Source: Winogradskyella arenosi
Lineage (GTDB): Bacteria > Bacteroidota > Bacteroidia > Flavobacteriales > Flavobacteriaceae
Assembly: GCF_003337305.1 (NCBI RefSeq)
Contig: NZ_QPJO01000006.1
Span: 1 to 64,000 of the forward strand
Direction: 5' to 3'
DNA length: 64,000 bases
Below are positions 16,468 through 26,067 of the stretch, in pieces. Under the pieces are notes generated by a model. It was not told the origin of the DNA and searched no databases. It saw nothing but the letters and a program-made list of their open reading frames with translations. Each line of letters opens with the position of its first letter. Positions within the stretch are counted from its first letter, which is position 1. A program made the translations under genes and the position numbers.

Positions 16468-19400
16468 ATGAAAAATTACTATGTCATTGCGCTACTTCTT
16501 GTTAATGTACTCTGTTTTGCTCAAAAAAAACAGTTCAACATTGACTGGGAAGGCACTAAAATTCTAAAAACGGACTATCGTAGTGTAGAAGTACCCGCAT
16601 TTAATGAAGAAAATTTCAGTTATAATGACCAGCAAGGACTTTTATTTGTTTCGCAATGGGAAAGTAATGGTAGTTCTATTGATGAAAACTCTGTAACGCT
16701 TACTAATATTTCTTACAAAACCATTGCGGCTTCAGAATTAAAAGATCTTGATCCTAAGTCCATACCATCGTCACCTGCTTATCAGGTTTATAATACGAAT
16801 GCACGTGGACGTTATGCCCATTATTTAGAAATGTATCCTATAATTAAAGAGGGTGGGAATTATAAAAAGGTGGTTTCCTTTACACTGAATTATAGTGTAC
16901 GTGCAGCACAATTAACTAACAGTACTTTGGGGGTTAATGACATTACCAATTCGGTATTAAGTAGTGGGGAGTGGTATCGTTTTTATATCGAAGATTCTGG
17001 TGTATTTAAGTTAAGTAGAAGTTTTTTAAGTAATCTAGGGGTAAATACCAATGCGGTAGATCCACGGACCATTAAGTTATATGGGAACGGTGGACGTATG
17101 TTACCCTTAGAGAATTCTGAAAACTATCCTTTTGATGTTGTTGAAAATGCTATTAGATTCGTTGGTGAAGAGGATGGTAGTTTTGATAACGCAGATTATA
17201 TATTATTTTATGGTGAAGGACCAAAGACCTATAATGAAGAAAGTGATACCAATATTAATCTCTATACAGATAAAACCTATTACTATATTAATGTAGGATC
17301 TAGTTATGGGAAACGTATTGATGCTATGCCGACTATTACGGCTGATGCAGATTTTGAAATTGACACCTTTCAAGACTATCAATTCTATGAGGTCGATGAA
17401 TATAACTTGGCTAGTTTGGGGCGTCGTTGGTTTGGGGATGATTTTGATATTGAGAGCCAACGGACTTACGAATTTGACTTTCCTAACCTCGTCACTTCGG
17501 TTCCTGTAAACGTTAGCATTGCGGTAGGGGCGGTCTCAGAAGTGCAAACTTCCATGGGTGTCACCATCAATGATAATCTTGTTACCACCATGAGCTTAGG
17601 GTCTATATCTGTGGGCTCTGTTTTAGGAACCTCGGCATCCTATAACCAATCACTTTCTCTGACGTCAGATGAAGTTAATGTCACTTTAGATTATAATAAT
17701 AGCGGAAATCCTTCGGCAAATGCTTATCTCGATTATATAAATATTGAAGCCACACGTGGTTTAAGGTATGAAGGTGATCAGTTGGTTTTTAAAAATAACG
17801 ATGTGGTGAGTACGCCCGGAATTGTTCAGTATAATATAGCCAACACCTCTAATGTTAGAGAAGTTTGGGATATTACGGATCGGTTTAATGTAACTACGGT
17901 TGAAAATTCAGATAACGCCGATACTATGGCTTTTAAAGCGCAATCGGGAGAAGCCCGTACCTATTTGGCGTTTTCAAACAGTGATGTGTTTACACCAAAA
18001 ACGGATTCGAGAACAACTTTGGCGAATCAGAATTTAAAAGGAACCATTTTTACTAATTCAGACGGACAGTTTGAAGATGTTGATTATATCATATTAACAC
18101 CTACTGAATTGTTAGCGCCAGCGGAACGTTTAGCTGATATTAATAGAGCACAATACGGTTTAAATGTTAAGGTAGTAGACCTGCAAACGGTTTATAATGA
18201 ATTTAGCACCGGAAGCCAAGATATCGCTGCCTTACGTAACTTTGTGAAATATGTCTACGATAATGCAAGTACACCGGCCAATCGCTTAAAATACCTTTGT
18301 TTATTTGGTGAAGGGTCTTACGATTATAAGGATAGAATATCAAACAACACTAACTTGGTACCTTCTTGGTATTCTACAAGTAGTTTTAGTTTAACAAGTT
18401 CGTTTGTGTCTGACGATTTTTACGCCATGCTAGATGATAATGAAGGCGGAATGACCACTGCAGATCGTATGGATATTGCTGTAGGTAGAATTTTAGCTGA
18501 AGATGTACAGCGTGCCAATCAAATGGTAGATAAGGTCAATTCTTATTACCAAGCCGAATCGTATGGAAGTTGGAGAAACAATGTGCTTTTAATTTCTGAT
18601 GATGTTGATGAAGCATGGGAAGAACGTTTACAACAAACAACAGATGATTTAGGGACTACTTTAGAAGAAGAGAAACCTTTTTTAAATGTCATAAAAATTC
18701 ATTCTGATGCTTTTGAGCAAGAGTCCTCAGCGGCAGGAGATCGTTATCCTAAAGTTAATGAGGCCATTCAAGATGCTATTGAGGTTGGTGCACTAGTGGT
18801 TAATTATTTTGGTCATGGTGGTGAAGACGGCATTGCTAAGGAGCGTATTTTTGATAAAATCGATTCTCAAGAAATCAATAATTTTTGTAAGTACAATTTA
18901 TTTATAACGGTGACTTGTGAGTACACTAAGTTTGATGATCCTAACCGTGATACTGCTGGTGAATATACGTTTTGGAATGAAAATGGTGGCGCTATAGCTT
19001 TAATTACAACCACAAGACAAATTATCGTTTCTGTAGGTGAGGCGCTCAATGAGGTTTTAGATAATTATTTGTTTGCTTTTGGTTCTAACGATTATCCTTC
19101 AATGGCGGAAGCCTTACGTCTAGCAAAGACGGATAATAATATCGCTGGATCAAGTCAAAAACGTTTGGTTTTCTATATAGGCGATCCGGCTATGAAATTG
19201 GCTTTTGCACAACCCGATGTGCGTTTAACTAAAGTTAATGATGTTCCCATAACTCAAGCTATAGATACTTTAAAAGCTTTGAGTTATACTAAATTGGCGG
19301 GAGAGGTTGTAGATACTAACGGAAATTTATTGTCTAACTATAACGGAACTTTAACCGCTACGGTTTTCGATAAGTCTATATCGCGTCAGACCCTAGGAAA

Positions 19401-20334
19401 TGATGGCATAAGAGATGGTGATAATAATTTAATTGTAATGGATTTTACCACCTTAGGAGAAGTGGTCTTTAAAGGTCAGGCTAGTGTTACCAATGGGTTG
19501 TTTGAATTCGATTTTGTTGTGCCAAAAGATATTGGTATTCCTGTAGGCAATGGGAAAGTTAGTTTTTATGCGCAAACAGACTCACCAACCTCCGATCAGG
19601 CGGGGTCAAATTTTGATATTAAAATAGGAGGGATTAATGTAAATGCACCTGAAGATAACTTAGGGCCTGTTATCAATCTCTATATGAATGATGAGAACTT
19701 TGTTTCAGGAGGCATCACTAACGATTCGCCAACCGTGCTAGTAAAATTACAAGATGATAATGGAATTAATACCGCTAGTGGTATTGGGCACGATATTACT
19801 GCGATTATAGATGCAGACGAAACCAATCCTATTGTCCTTAATAGTTATTACCAAGCCAATGTAGATGATTATACCAACGGAACGGTAAGTTATCCGTTTA
19901 GAGATTTAGAACCAGGTTTGCACACCTTAACCTTAAAAGCTTGGGATGTTTATAACAATTCTTCAACAGAAGAAATTCAATTTATGGTGTATGATGAAGA
20001 TGAAGCCTTAGTGATTGAGAATGTTTTAAATTACCCTAACCCATTTGTGAGTTATACCGAGTTTTGGTTTAACCATAATAGTTCTGAGCCTTTAGATATC
20101 TCAGTTCAAATCTTTACAGTTTCTGGTAAATTGGTGCGTACCTTAAACGGACAGACTAGTGCAGATGAGTGTTGTTCGGATGCATCAAGCTCTCTATCTC
20201 GAAACATTGTTTGGGATGGTAGAGATGATTTTGGCGATAAAATTGGAAAAGGAGTCTATGTTTATAAACTAAAAGTGAAATCTAACCGTTTAAATAAACA
20301 AGTTGAAAAAATTCAAAAACTTGTCATACTATAA
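16468..20334 (+). CDS. porU: Type IX secretion system sortase PorU
   Basis: A 1288-residue C25 (gingipain-like) peptidase of the outer-membrane attachment complex. It removes the C-terminal signal of T9SS cargo and joins the cargo to lipid. A signal peptide (about 1-19, VIALLLVNVLCFAQ) precedes the protein. The catalytic domain has CLFGEGSYDYKDR (about 610), the histidine motif VVNYFGHGGEDG (about 777-788) and the cysteine motif FITVTCEYTKFDDP (about 813-826). The C-terminus is a FlgD-like Ig fold with NYPNPFVSYTEFWF. The size is usual for flavobacterial PorU. porV follows after 65 bp, the conserved gldJ-porU-porV arrangement. Confidence 0.94.
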   Translation: MKNYYVIALLLVNVLCFAQKKQFNIDWEGTKILKTDYRSVEVPAFNEENFSYNDQQGLLFVSQWESNGSSIDENSVTLTNISYKTIAASELKDLDPKSIPSSPAYQVYNTNARGRYAHYLEMYPIIKEGGNYKKVVSFTLNYSVRAAQLTNSTLGVNDITNSVLSSGEWYRFYIEDSGVFKLSRSFLSNLGVNTNAVDPRTIKLYGNGGRMLPLENSENYPFDVVENAIRFVGEEDGSFDNADYILFYGEGPKTYNEESDTNINLYTDKTYYYINVGSSYGKRIDAMPTITADADFEIDTFQDYQFYEVDEYNLASLGRRWFGDDFDIESQRTYEFDFPNLVTSVPVNVSIAVGAVSEVQTSMGVTINDNLVTTMSLGSISVGSVLGTSASYNQSLSLTSDEVNVTLDYNNSGNPSANAYLDYINIEATRGLRYEGDQLVFKNNDVVSTPGIVQYNIANTSNVREVWDITDRFNVTTVENSDNADTMAFKAQSGEARTYLAFSNSDVFTPKTDSRTTLANQNLKGTIFTNSDGQFEDVDYIILTPTELLAPAERLADINRAQYGLNVKVVDLQTVYNEFSTGSQDIAALRNFVKYVYDNASTPANRLKYLCLFGEGSYDYKDRISNNTNLVPSWYSTSSFSLTSSFVSDDFYAMLDDNEGGMTTADRMDIAVGRILAEDVQRANQMVDKVNSYYQAESYGSWRNNVLLISDDVDEAWEERLQQTTDDLGTTLEEEKPFLNVIKIHSDAFEQESSAAGDRYPKVNEAIQDAIEVGALVVNYFGHGGEDGIAKERIFDKIDSQEINNFCKYNLFITVTCEYTKFDDPNRDTAGEYTFWNENGGAIALITTTRQIIVSVGEALNEVLDNYLFAFGSNDYPSMAEALRLAKTDNNIAGSSQKRLVFYIGDPAMKLAFAQPDVRLTKVNDVPITQAIDTLKALSYTKLAGEVVDTNGNLLSNYNGTLTATVFDKSISRQTLGNDGIRDGDNNLIVMDFTTLGEVVFKGQASVTNGLFEFDFVVPKDIGIPVGNGKVSFYAQTDSPTSDQAGSNFDIKIGGINVNAPEDNLGPVINLYMNDENFVSGGITNDSPTVLVKLQDDNGINTASGIGHDITAIIDADETNPIVLNSYYQANVDDYTNGTVSYPFRDLEPGLHTLTLKAWDVYNNSSTEEIQFMVYDEDEALVIENVLNYPNPFVSYTEFWFNHNSSEPLDISVQIFTVSGKLVRTLNGQTSADECCSDASSSLSRNIVWDGRDDFGDKIGKGVYVYKLKVKSNRLNKQVEKIQKLVIL

Positions 20335-20399
20335 TATTAAATTATATTTGCTAACAGATGAGTTGTGCTCTTTGAGTATTAATAGATCAAAAATTAAAA

Positions 20400-21641
20400 A
20401 TGAAAAAACAAATTATAGCCTTAATGGCTTTGGTTACTTTAAGTAATGCCTTTGCCCAAGACGGTACCGTAATTATTCCAGATTCTAATGACAGTCGTGT
20501 TATTACTACCGGTTTACCTTTTATGTTAATTGCTCCAGATGCGAGGTCAGCGTCATTAGGAGATATGGGAGTAGCGACCTCTGTAGATGGTTTTTCGCAA
20601 CAATACAACCCTGCTAAATATGCGTTTTCAGAAACAAAGCAAGGGGTAAGTTTAAGTTATACACCGTATTTAACGCGTTTGGTTAATGATATTTCCTTAA
20701 GTTATGTAACGTATTTTAATCGTATCAATGAGTACAGTGCTTTTTCAGCAGGACTTAAATATTTTTCTTTAGGTGAAATTGTACTTACCCAAGATGCAAA
20801 CGACCCAGGAGTTGCCGTAAAGCCGAACGAATTTGCAATAGACGCTGCTTACTCACTAAGATTAGGGAATCAATTTTCTATGGCTGTTGGTCTGCGTTAT
20901 ATGCGTTCTGCATTACGTTTAGGTCAGGTAGATTCTAACGCCAATGCCGGAAGTACTTTTGGTGCTGACATTACAGGATATTATCAGAGTGAAGAAGAAG
21001 CTTATACCGACTTTAACGGACGTTGGAGAGCTGGTTTTGCGATTCAGAATTTAGGTCCAAAATTTAAGTATGATGATGCCGGACAAGATGTGTTTCAACC
21101 TACAAACCTGAGATTAGGAGCTGGTTTCGATTTTATTTTCGATCAATACAATAAATTGGCCATTACCGGAGAAGTGTCTAAATATTTAGTGCCAACACCT
21201 CCTGTTTATGGTAATGAGTATAACTACGAAGATGATAATGGAAATGGAGTGTATGATGAAGGAGAAGAATACGGAAACCCGATTACAAGCGATATCATTA
21301 TTGATGGTCAAGATCCAGATGTTGGATTTTTAACAGGTGTTTTTCAATCCTTTGGTGATGCTCCAGGAGGACTAAGTGAAGAGTTAAGAGAGTTTACTTG
21401 GGCTTTAAGTGCAGAATATACGTATCAAGACAACTTCTCATTACGAACAGGTTATTTTAATGAAGCAGATGATAAAGGTGCACGTAAGTTTTTCGGACTA
21501 GGAGCAGGGTTTAAATACACCACCATTAATGTCGATCTATCTTATCTATTCTCAGCATCAAAAATTCAGAGTCCGTTAGAAAATACACTTCGTTTTTCAC
21601 TGACTTTCAATTTTGGAGATGGTGAATACAATGAGTATTAA
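20400..21641 (+). CDS. porV: Type IX secretion outer membrane channel protein PorV
   Basis: A 413-residue FadL-like beta-barrel (LptO/PorV) that receives cargo from the translocon and hands it to PorU. The signal peptide is residues 1-19 (IIALMALVTLSNAFAQ). The N-terminal PFMLIAPDARSASLGDMGVA and SQQYNPAKYAF are the standard PorV opening. The C-terminus ends in an outer-membrane-type strand (LRFSLTFNFGDGEYNEY). An acidic loop, YEDDNGNGVYDEGEEYG (about 276-292), could bind calcium; that is inference. It shares an operon with porU. Confidence 0.94.
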   Translation: MKKQIIALMALVTLSNAFAQDGTVIIPDSNDSRVITTGLPFMLIAPDARSASLGDMGVATSVDGFSQQYNPAKYAFSETKQGVSLSYTPYLTRLVNDISLSYVTYFNRINEYSAFSAGLKYFSLGEIVLTQDANDPGVAVKPNEFAIDAAYSLRLGNQFSMAVGLRYMRSALRLGQVDSNANAGSTFGADITGYYQSEEEAYTDFNGRWRAGFAIQNLGPKFKYDDAGQDVFQPTNLRLGAGFDFIFDQYNKLAITGEVSKYLVPTPPVYGNEYNYEDDNGNGVYDEGEEYGNPITSDIIIDGQDPDVGFLTGVFQSFGDAPGGLSEELREFTWALSAEYTYQDNFSLRTGYFNEADDKGARKFFGLGAGFKYTTINVDLSYLFSASKIQSPLENTLRFSLTFNFGDGEYNEY

Positions 21642-21693
21642 TCCACTTAAACGTACAGTCTTTGTGTAGACTGACAAAAAAATAATTATATTT

Positions 21694-21727
21694 AAAAAAC
21701 TATTGTTTAACCGCAATAGTTTTTTTG
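21694..21727 (+). terminator. Terminator after porV
   Basis: AAAAAACTATTG pairs with CAATAGTTTTTT around TTTAACCG and runs into a T-tail. It ends the porU-porV transcript before cdd. A smaller hairpin, CAGTCT/AGACTG, sits just upstream at 21656-21674. Confidence 0.8.
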
Positions 21728-21747
21728 TCTCAACTAATTTGTAAAAT

Positions 21748-22230
21748 ATGAAGGAAGTAAAACTAGAAACAATATTACAAGTTTATACTGATATTAATGA
21801 AGTTTCTAAAGATATACAAGCCTTAATGCAGGCGGCCATAGAAGCAAGGGAAAATGCTTATGCTCCGTATTCTAAGTTTAATGTTGGTGCAGCCATCTTA
21901 CTAGATAATGGAGAAATTGTTATAGGTAATAATCAAGAAAATGCTTGTTTTCCTTCAGGACTCTGTGCAGAACGTACTGCGATTTATTATGCAGGGGCTA
22001 AATTTCCTAAGGCAAAAATGCTAACTATGGCCATTACAGCTTCATCACAAAATCAACTTACCGATAAGCCAATTCCACCATGTGGAGCATGCAGGCAAGC
22101 GATCGCAGAATATGAAATAAAACAAGATCTTCCTATTGAAATTTACTTTATGGGTGCTCAAGGAAAAGTTGTAAAATCACACTCCTTAGCCAACTTATTA
22201 CCACTTCTTTTTGAAAGTTCAGTGTTATAG
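21748..22230 (+). CDS. cdd: Cytidine deaminase
   Basis: A 160-residue zinc enzyme that deaminates cytidine/deoxycytidine to uridine in pyrimidine salvage. Zinc and proton-shuttle residues are in CAERTAIYYAG (about 74-84, Cys and catalytic Glu) and PPCGACRQAIAEYE (about 111-124, two Cys), the homotetrameric three-cysteine arrangement. The N-terminal YAPYSKFNVGAAIL is the nucleoside pocket. An N-terminal extension of about 25 residues precedes the fold; it is common in Bacteroidetes homologues. It is followed 112 bp later by the PDH genes. Confidence 0.94.
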   Translation: MKEVKLETILQVYTDINEVSKDIQALMQAAIEARENAYAPYSKFNVGAAILLDNGEIVIGNNQENACFPSGLCAERTAIYYAGAKFPKAKMLTMAITASSQNQLTDKPIPPCGACRQAIAEYEIKQDLPIEIYFMGAQGKVVKSHSLANLLPLLFESSVL

Positions 22231-22306
22231 GGTTTTCGTTATTGAAAATTCAGTAATATCTTGATTTTTTTATGGCATACAGTTTCTTCATTATTGTGTA
22301 AAGTGT

Positions 22307-22314
22307 TATTTTTG
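22307..22314 (+). promoter_or_regulatory. Candidate -7 element of the PDH operon
   Basis: TATTTTTG matches TAnnTTTG exactly and lies 28 bases before the pdhA start, giving a leader of about 22 bases. The -33 element is unclear (TTTC about 20 bases upstream). Confidence 0.45.
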
Positions 22315-22342
22315 TTATTCTATTTAAAGAACTCATCAAGAA

Positions 22343-23344
22343 ATGCAAAAAATAACTAAAGAAGTTTACCTAAAGTGGTATGAGGACATGTTGTTCTGGC
22401 GTAAGTTTGAAGACAAACTTGCCGCAGTTTATATTCAACAAAAAGTTAGAGGTTTCCTTCATTTATATAATGGACAAGAAGCTGTTTTAGCCGGTGCATT
22501 ACATGCTATGGACTTAACTAAGGATAAGATGATTACGGCATACCGTAACCACGTGCAACCAATTGGTATGGGTGTGGATCCAAAACGTGTAATGGCAGAA
22601 TTATTTGGAAAAGCAACCGGAACCTCTCAAGGTTTAGGAGGCTCAATGCACATCTTCTCTAAAGAACACCGTTTTTACGGGGGTCATGGTATTGTAGGAG
22701 GTCAAATTCCTTTAGGAGCAGGGATTGCTTTTGGTGATAAATATCACGGTAGCGATGCGGTAACTATTTGTTGTTTTGGTGATGGTGCTGCTAGACAAGG
22801 GTCTTTACATGAGACGTTTAACCTTGCGATGTTATGGAACTTACCAGTGGTGTTTGTTTGTGAAAACAATGGTTATGCCATGGGAACTTCTGTAGCGCGT
22901 ACTGCAAACCATACGGATATTTGGAAATTAGGTTTAGGTTATGATATGCCATCAGGACCTGTAGACGGAATGAATCCAATAAAAGTAGCGGAAGCGTTTG
23001 ATGAAGCTATACAACGTGCTAGAAAAGGCGGAGGACCATCTTTCTTAGAAGTGAAAACTTACCGTTATAGAGGTCACTCTATGTCTGATGCACAACATTA
23101 CAGAACTAAAGATGAGGTTGCTGAATACAAGAAAATTGACCCGATCACTCAGGTGAAAGATATCATTCTTGAAAATGAATACGCTACCGAAGCAGATTTA
23201 AAAGCAATTGATAAAGAGGTGAAAAACCGCGTTTCAGAATGTGAGAAATTTGCAGATGAATCGCCGTTTCCTGATAAGAATGTTATGTACGATGTTGTAT
23301 ATGAACAGGAAGATTACCCATTTATAGATCACAAAATAAAGTAA
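22343..23344 (+). CDS. pdhA: Pyruvate dehydrogenase E1 component, alpha subunit
   Basis: A 333-residue thiamine-diphosphate enzyme subunit of the heterotetrameric E1 type. The ThDP motif is CCFGDGAARQGSLHETFNLA (GDG...N, about 142-162). ITAYRNHVQP, GGSMHIFSKEHRFYGGHGIV and the phosphorylation-loop-like TYRYRGHSMSD agree with E1-alpha. The gene is followed 3 bp later by the E2 gene, but no E1-beta gene is nearby. Flavobacteria commonly keep pdhB elsewhere, so this is not a loss. Together with E2 and E3 it converts pyruvate to acetyl-CoA. Confidence 0.95.
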   Translation: MQKITKEVYLKWYEDMLFWRKFEDKLAAVYIQQKVRGFLHLYNGQEAVLAGALHAMDLTKDKMITAYRNHVQPIGMGVDPKRVMAELFGKATGTSQGLGGSMHIFSKEHRFYGGHGIVGGQIPLGAGIAFGDKYHGSDAVTICCFGDGAARQGSLHETFNLAMLWNLPVVFVCENNGYAMGTSVARTANHTDIWKLGLGYDMPSGPVDGMNPIKVAEAFDEAIQRARKGGGPSFLEVKTYRYRGHSMSDAQHYRTKDEVAEYKKIDPITQVKDIILENEYATEADLKAIDKEVKNRVSECEKFADESPFPDKNVMYDVVYEQEDYPFIDHKIK

Positions 23345-23347
23345 ACT

Positions 23348-24988
23348 ATGGCAGAAGTAATTAATATGCCGCGTTTGAGCGACACCATGGAAGAAGGAAC
23401 TGTTGCTACTTGGTTAAAACAAGTGGGTGACAAAGTTGAAGAAGGGGAAATTTTAGCTGAAATCGAAACCGACAAGGCCACGATGGAATTTGAGTCTTTT
23501 AATGAAGGAACTTTATTACATATTGGTATTCAAGAAGGTGAAACGGCAAAAGTAGATACACTTTTAGCTATCATAGGTGAAGAAGGTGAGGATATCTCAG
23601 GATATTTAAACGGAGAATCTGCACCAGCAGCGGCACCTGAAGAGGCGTCAGAATCTTCAACATCTAAAGCTACAGAGTCAGTAAGTTCAGACGCTAAAGA
23701 AACAGCTTTACCAGAAGGTGTTACAGTAGTAACCATGCCACGTTTAAGTGATACTATGGAAGAAGGTACTGTAGCGTCTTGGTTAAAAAATGTTGGTGAC
23801 GCTGTGGAAGAAGGTGATATTTTAGCCGAGATTGAAACGGATAAAGCAACCATGGAATTTGAATCTTTTCAATCTGGACATTTATTATATGTTGGATTAG
23901 AAGAAGGTGAAAGTGCAAAGGTTGATGCTTTATTAGCGATTCTTGGTCCTGAAGGAACAGATGTTTCTGGGATTGCTAAAAACTTTACAGCTGGTGGTGC
24001 TGAACCAAAGAAAGAAGCGCCAAAAACCGATGCTAAAAAAGAAACACCTAAGGCTGCGCCTAAAAAAGAAGAACCTAAGAAAACTGCTGCTCCGGCTTCA
24101 AAACCTGCAGCAAATACAGCAACGATTTCAGGACGTATTTTTGCGTCACCTTTAGCTAAGAAAATGGCTGAAGAAAAAGGAATCGATTTAGCAGATGTAC
24201 AAGGTTCTGGAGAAAATGGAAGAATTGTTAAGAAAGATATAGAAAACTTTACGCCTAAAGCGGCAGCTCCTACAGCTGCAGTTGCAAACGTAGCTTCAGG
24301 TGCTGAAGAAAGTTTCGATGAGGTTCCTAACTCTAACATGCGTAAGGCCATCGCTAAGAATTTAGCAAAATCTAAATTTACGGCACCACATTACTATTTA
24401 AATGTGGAATTTGATATGGATAATGCCATTGCTTTCCGTAAGGAAGTGAATGCTATTCCTGATACTAAAATATCATTTAATGATATCGTGGTTAAGGCCT
24501 GTGCCATGGCTTTAAAACAACATCCACAAGTAAATTCGCAGTGGTTTGATGATCGTATGAAATTAAATCATCACGTGCATATCGGGGTTGCTGTAGCAGT
24601 AGATGAAGGACTTCTTGTACCCGTTGTTAAATTTGCAGATCAACGTAAGTTAACGCAAATTGGAGCGGCTGTAAAAGAATACGCTATAAAAGCAAAAACG
24701 AAGAAGTTATCGCTAGAAGAAATGGAAGGAAGTACCTTTACCATTTCTAACTTAGGAATGTTTGGTATTGATAGCTTTACATCAATTATCAATCAACCAA
24801 ATTCAGCCATACTTTCAGTAGGTGCTATTGTTCAAAAGCCTGTTGTTAAAGACGGAGCTATTGTTGTAGGAAACACAATGAAACTTTGTTTAGCTTGTGA
24901 CCATAGAACTGTAGATGGTGCTACTGGAGCGCAATTCCTTCAAACTTTAAAAGGTTATATTGAAAATCCATTAACAATGGTATTGTAA
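23348..24988 (+). CDS. pdhC: Pyruvate dehydrogenase E2, dihydrolipoamide acetyltransferase
   Basis: A 546-residue E2 with two N-terminal lipoyl domains, each carrying the lipoylation motif ETDKATMEFES (Lys near residues 43 and 164). Each is followed by an Ala/Pro/Lys-rich linker. The peripheral subunit-binding domain is FASPLAKKMAEEKGIDL...GSGENGRIVKKDI (about 264-300). The catalytic core spans about 325-546, with active-site DHRTVDG (about 518-524). It begins 3 bp after pdhA. The repetitive linkers leave long antisense frames that are not genes. Two lipoyl domains are normal for this clade. Confidence 0.96.
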   Translation: MAEVINMPRLSDTMEEGTVATWLKQVGDKVEEGEILAEIETDKATMEFESFNEGTLLHIGIQEGETAKVDTLLAIIGEEGEDISGYLNGESAPAAAPEEASESSTSKATESVSSDAKETALPEGVTVVTMPRLSDTMEEGTVASWLKNVGDAVEEGDILAEIETDKATMEFESFQSGHLLYVGLEEGESAKVDALLAILGPEGTDVSGIAKNFTAGGAEPKKEAPKTDAKKETPKAAPKKEEPKKTAAPASKPAANTATISGRIFASPLAKKMAEEKGIDLADVQGSGENGRIVKKDIENFTPKAAAPTAAVANVASGAEESFDEVPNSNMRKAIAKNLAKSKFTAPHYYLNVEFDMDNAIAFRKEVNAIPDTKISFNDIVVKACAMALKQHPQVNSQWFDDRMKLNHHVHIGVAVAVDEGLLVPVVKFADQRKLTQIGAAVKEYAIKAKTKKLSLEEMEGSTFTISNLGMFGIDSFTSIINQPNSAILSVGAIVQKPVVKDGAIVVGNTMKLCLACDHRTVDGATGAQFLQTLKGYIENPLTMVL

Positions 24989-25032
24989 GTATAAAATAGG
25001 ATTCTTAATCCCATTAGAATCTCTTAATATAT

Positions 25033-25070
25033 AATCCTGATTTGATCATTTATCGAATCAGGATTTTTTT
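25033..25070 (+). terminator. Terminator of the PDH operon
   Basis: AATCCTGATTTGAT pairs with ATCGAATCAGGATT (one G-U) and ends in a run of T. A near-consensus -7 element TATCTTTA for the next gene overlaps the end of the T-run. Confidence 0.85.
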
Positions 25071-25098
25071 ATCTTTAAAGGCTAACTAAAAAATCAAT

Positions 25099-26067
25099 AT
25101 GAAGAACATAATTTTTGTGTTGTGCATCGCGCTCGTTTGTGCTTGTTCATCACGTAAAAAGAAAGAAGTTTCAACGACAGAAGAGCTTTCAAAACCCGAA
25201 TTAACTCAACAAGCTATTCAAACCAGTATGTCCTATTTGGCATCCGATGAATTAGAAGGGCGTGCTACAGGTACAGCTGGCTTAGAAAAAGCGGCAGTTT
25301 ATATTGAAAATTATTTAAAGGCGAATGGGATAAAGCCTTATTTCAAAACCTATAGAGATTCATTTAAAGTCAAAGACATTGATGGTTATAATATTGTTGG
25401 GTTCATAGAAGGTCAAGATCCGGTATTAAAAAATGAGTTTGTTATTCTTGGCGGACATTACGATCATATTGGTAAAGGGAAAACCGTAGAAGGAGACAGC
25501 ATTGCTAATGGTGCTAATGATGATGCTTCTGGGACTTTGGCTGCTATGGAGTTTGGACGTTATTTTGCCAAAACCAAATCGAATAAAAGAAGTATTTTAA
25601 TTACGTTATATGATGCGGAAGAATTGGGTTTGTTAGGTTCATCGCACTTAGCAACACGTTTAAAAGATCAGGGGATAAATGCGTATACCATGCTTAATTT
25701 TGAAATGATTGGTGTGCCTAGAGCAGAAGGCGAAATTATGGCTTATATGAGTGGCTATGACAAATCTAATTTTGCTGAAAAGTTAAACGCATATGCCAAT
25801 GCTGAGGTTATCGGTTTTTTTGATAAAGCCAAGCAAATGTCACTTTTTAGACGTTCTGATAATTACCCGTTCTATAAAGCATTGCAAATTCCGGCACATG
25901 CCATTTCTACATTCGATTTTACCAATTTTGATTATTACCACCATGTGGATGATGAAGCTGATAAAATGGATTATGACCATATGCTGAAATTTATAAATAC
26001 GATGATTCCAGCCTTAGAAGGAATGATAAATGCCCCTAATAAAGAAGTAATTTTAAACAATGAATAA
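25099..26067 (+). CDS. M28-family zinc aminopeptidase, lipoprotein
   Basis: A 322-residue protein with a lipoprotein signal (IIFVLCIALVCACSS, lipobox Cys near residue 16), so it is probably anchored in a membrane facing the periplasm or surface. Two-zinc ligands of the M28 fold are visible: GGHYDHIG (His, about 119), NGANDDASGT (Asp, about 139), YDAEELGLLGS (Glu pair, about 173) and a late His in DYYHHVDDEADK (about 285). The N-terminal SMSYLASDELEGRATGT is typical of the family. It likely trims peptides for nutrition. Its last 8 bases overlap the next gene's start. Confidence 0.9.
   Translation: MKNIIFVLCIALVCACSSRKKKEVSTTEELSKPELTQQAIQTSMSYLASDELEGRATGTAGLEKAAVYIENYLKANGIKPYFKTYRDSFKVKDIDGYNIVGFIEGQDPVLKNEFVILGGHYDHIGKGKTVEGDSIANGANDDASGTLAAMEFGRYFAKTKSNKRSILITLYDAEELGLLGSSHLATRLKDQGINAYTMLNFEMIGVPRAEGEIMAYMSGYDKSNFAEKLNAYANAEVIGFFDKAKQMSLFRRSDNYPFYKALQIPAHAISTFDFTNFDYYHHVDDEADKMDYDHMLKFINTMIPALEGMINAPNKEVILNNE

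Noticed and set aside
23440..23870. Direct repeat of about 60 bp within the PDH E2 gene
   Set aside because: It encodes the two lipoyl domains; protein-level duplication, not a mobile or CRISPR repeat.
23530..24351. Two long antisense ORFs over the PDH E2 gene
   Set aside because: They mirror the lipoyl domains and Ala/Pro/Lys linkers of a clearly real E2 gene, and have no independent motifs.
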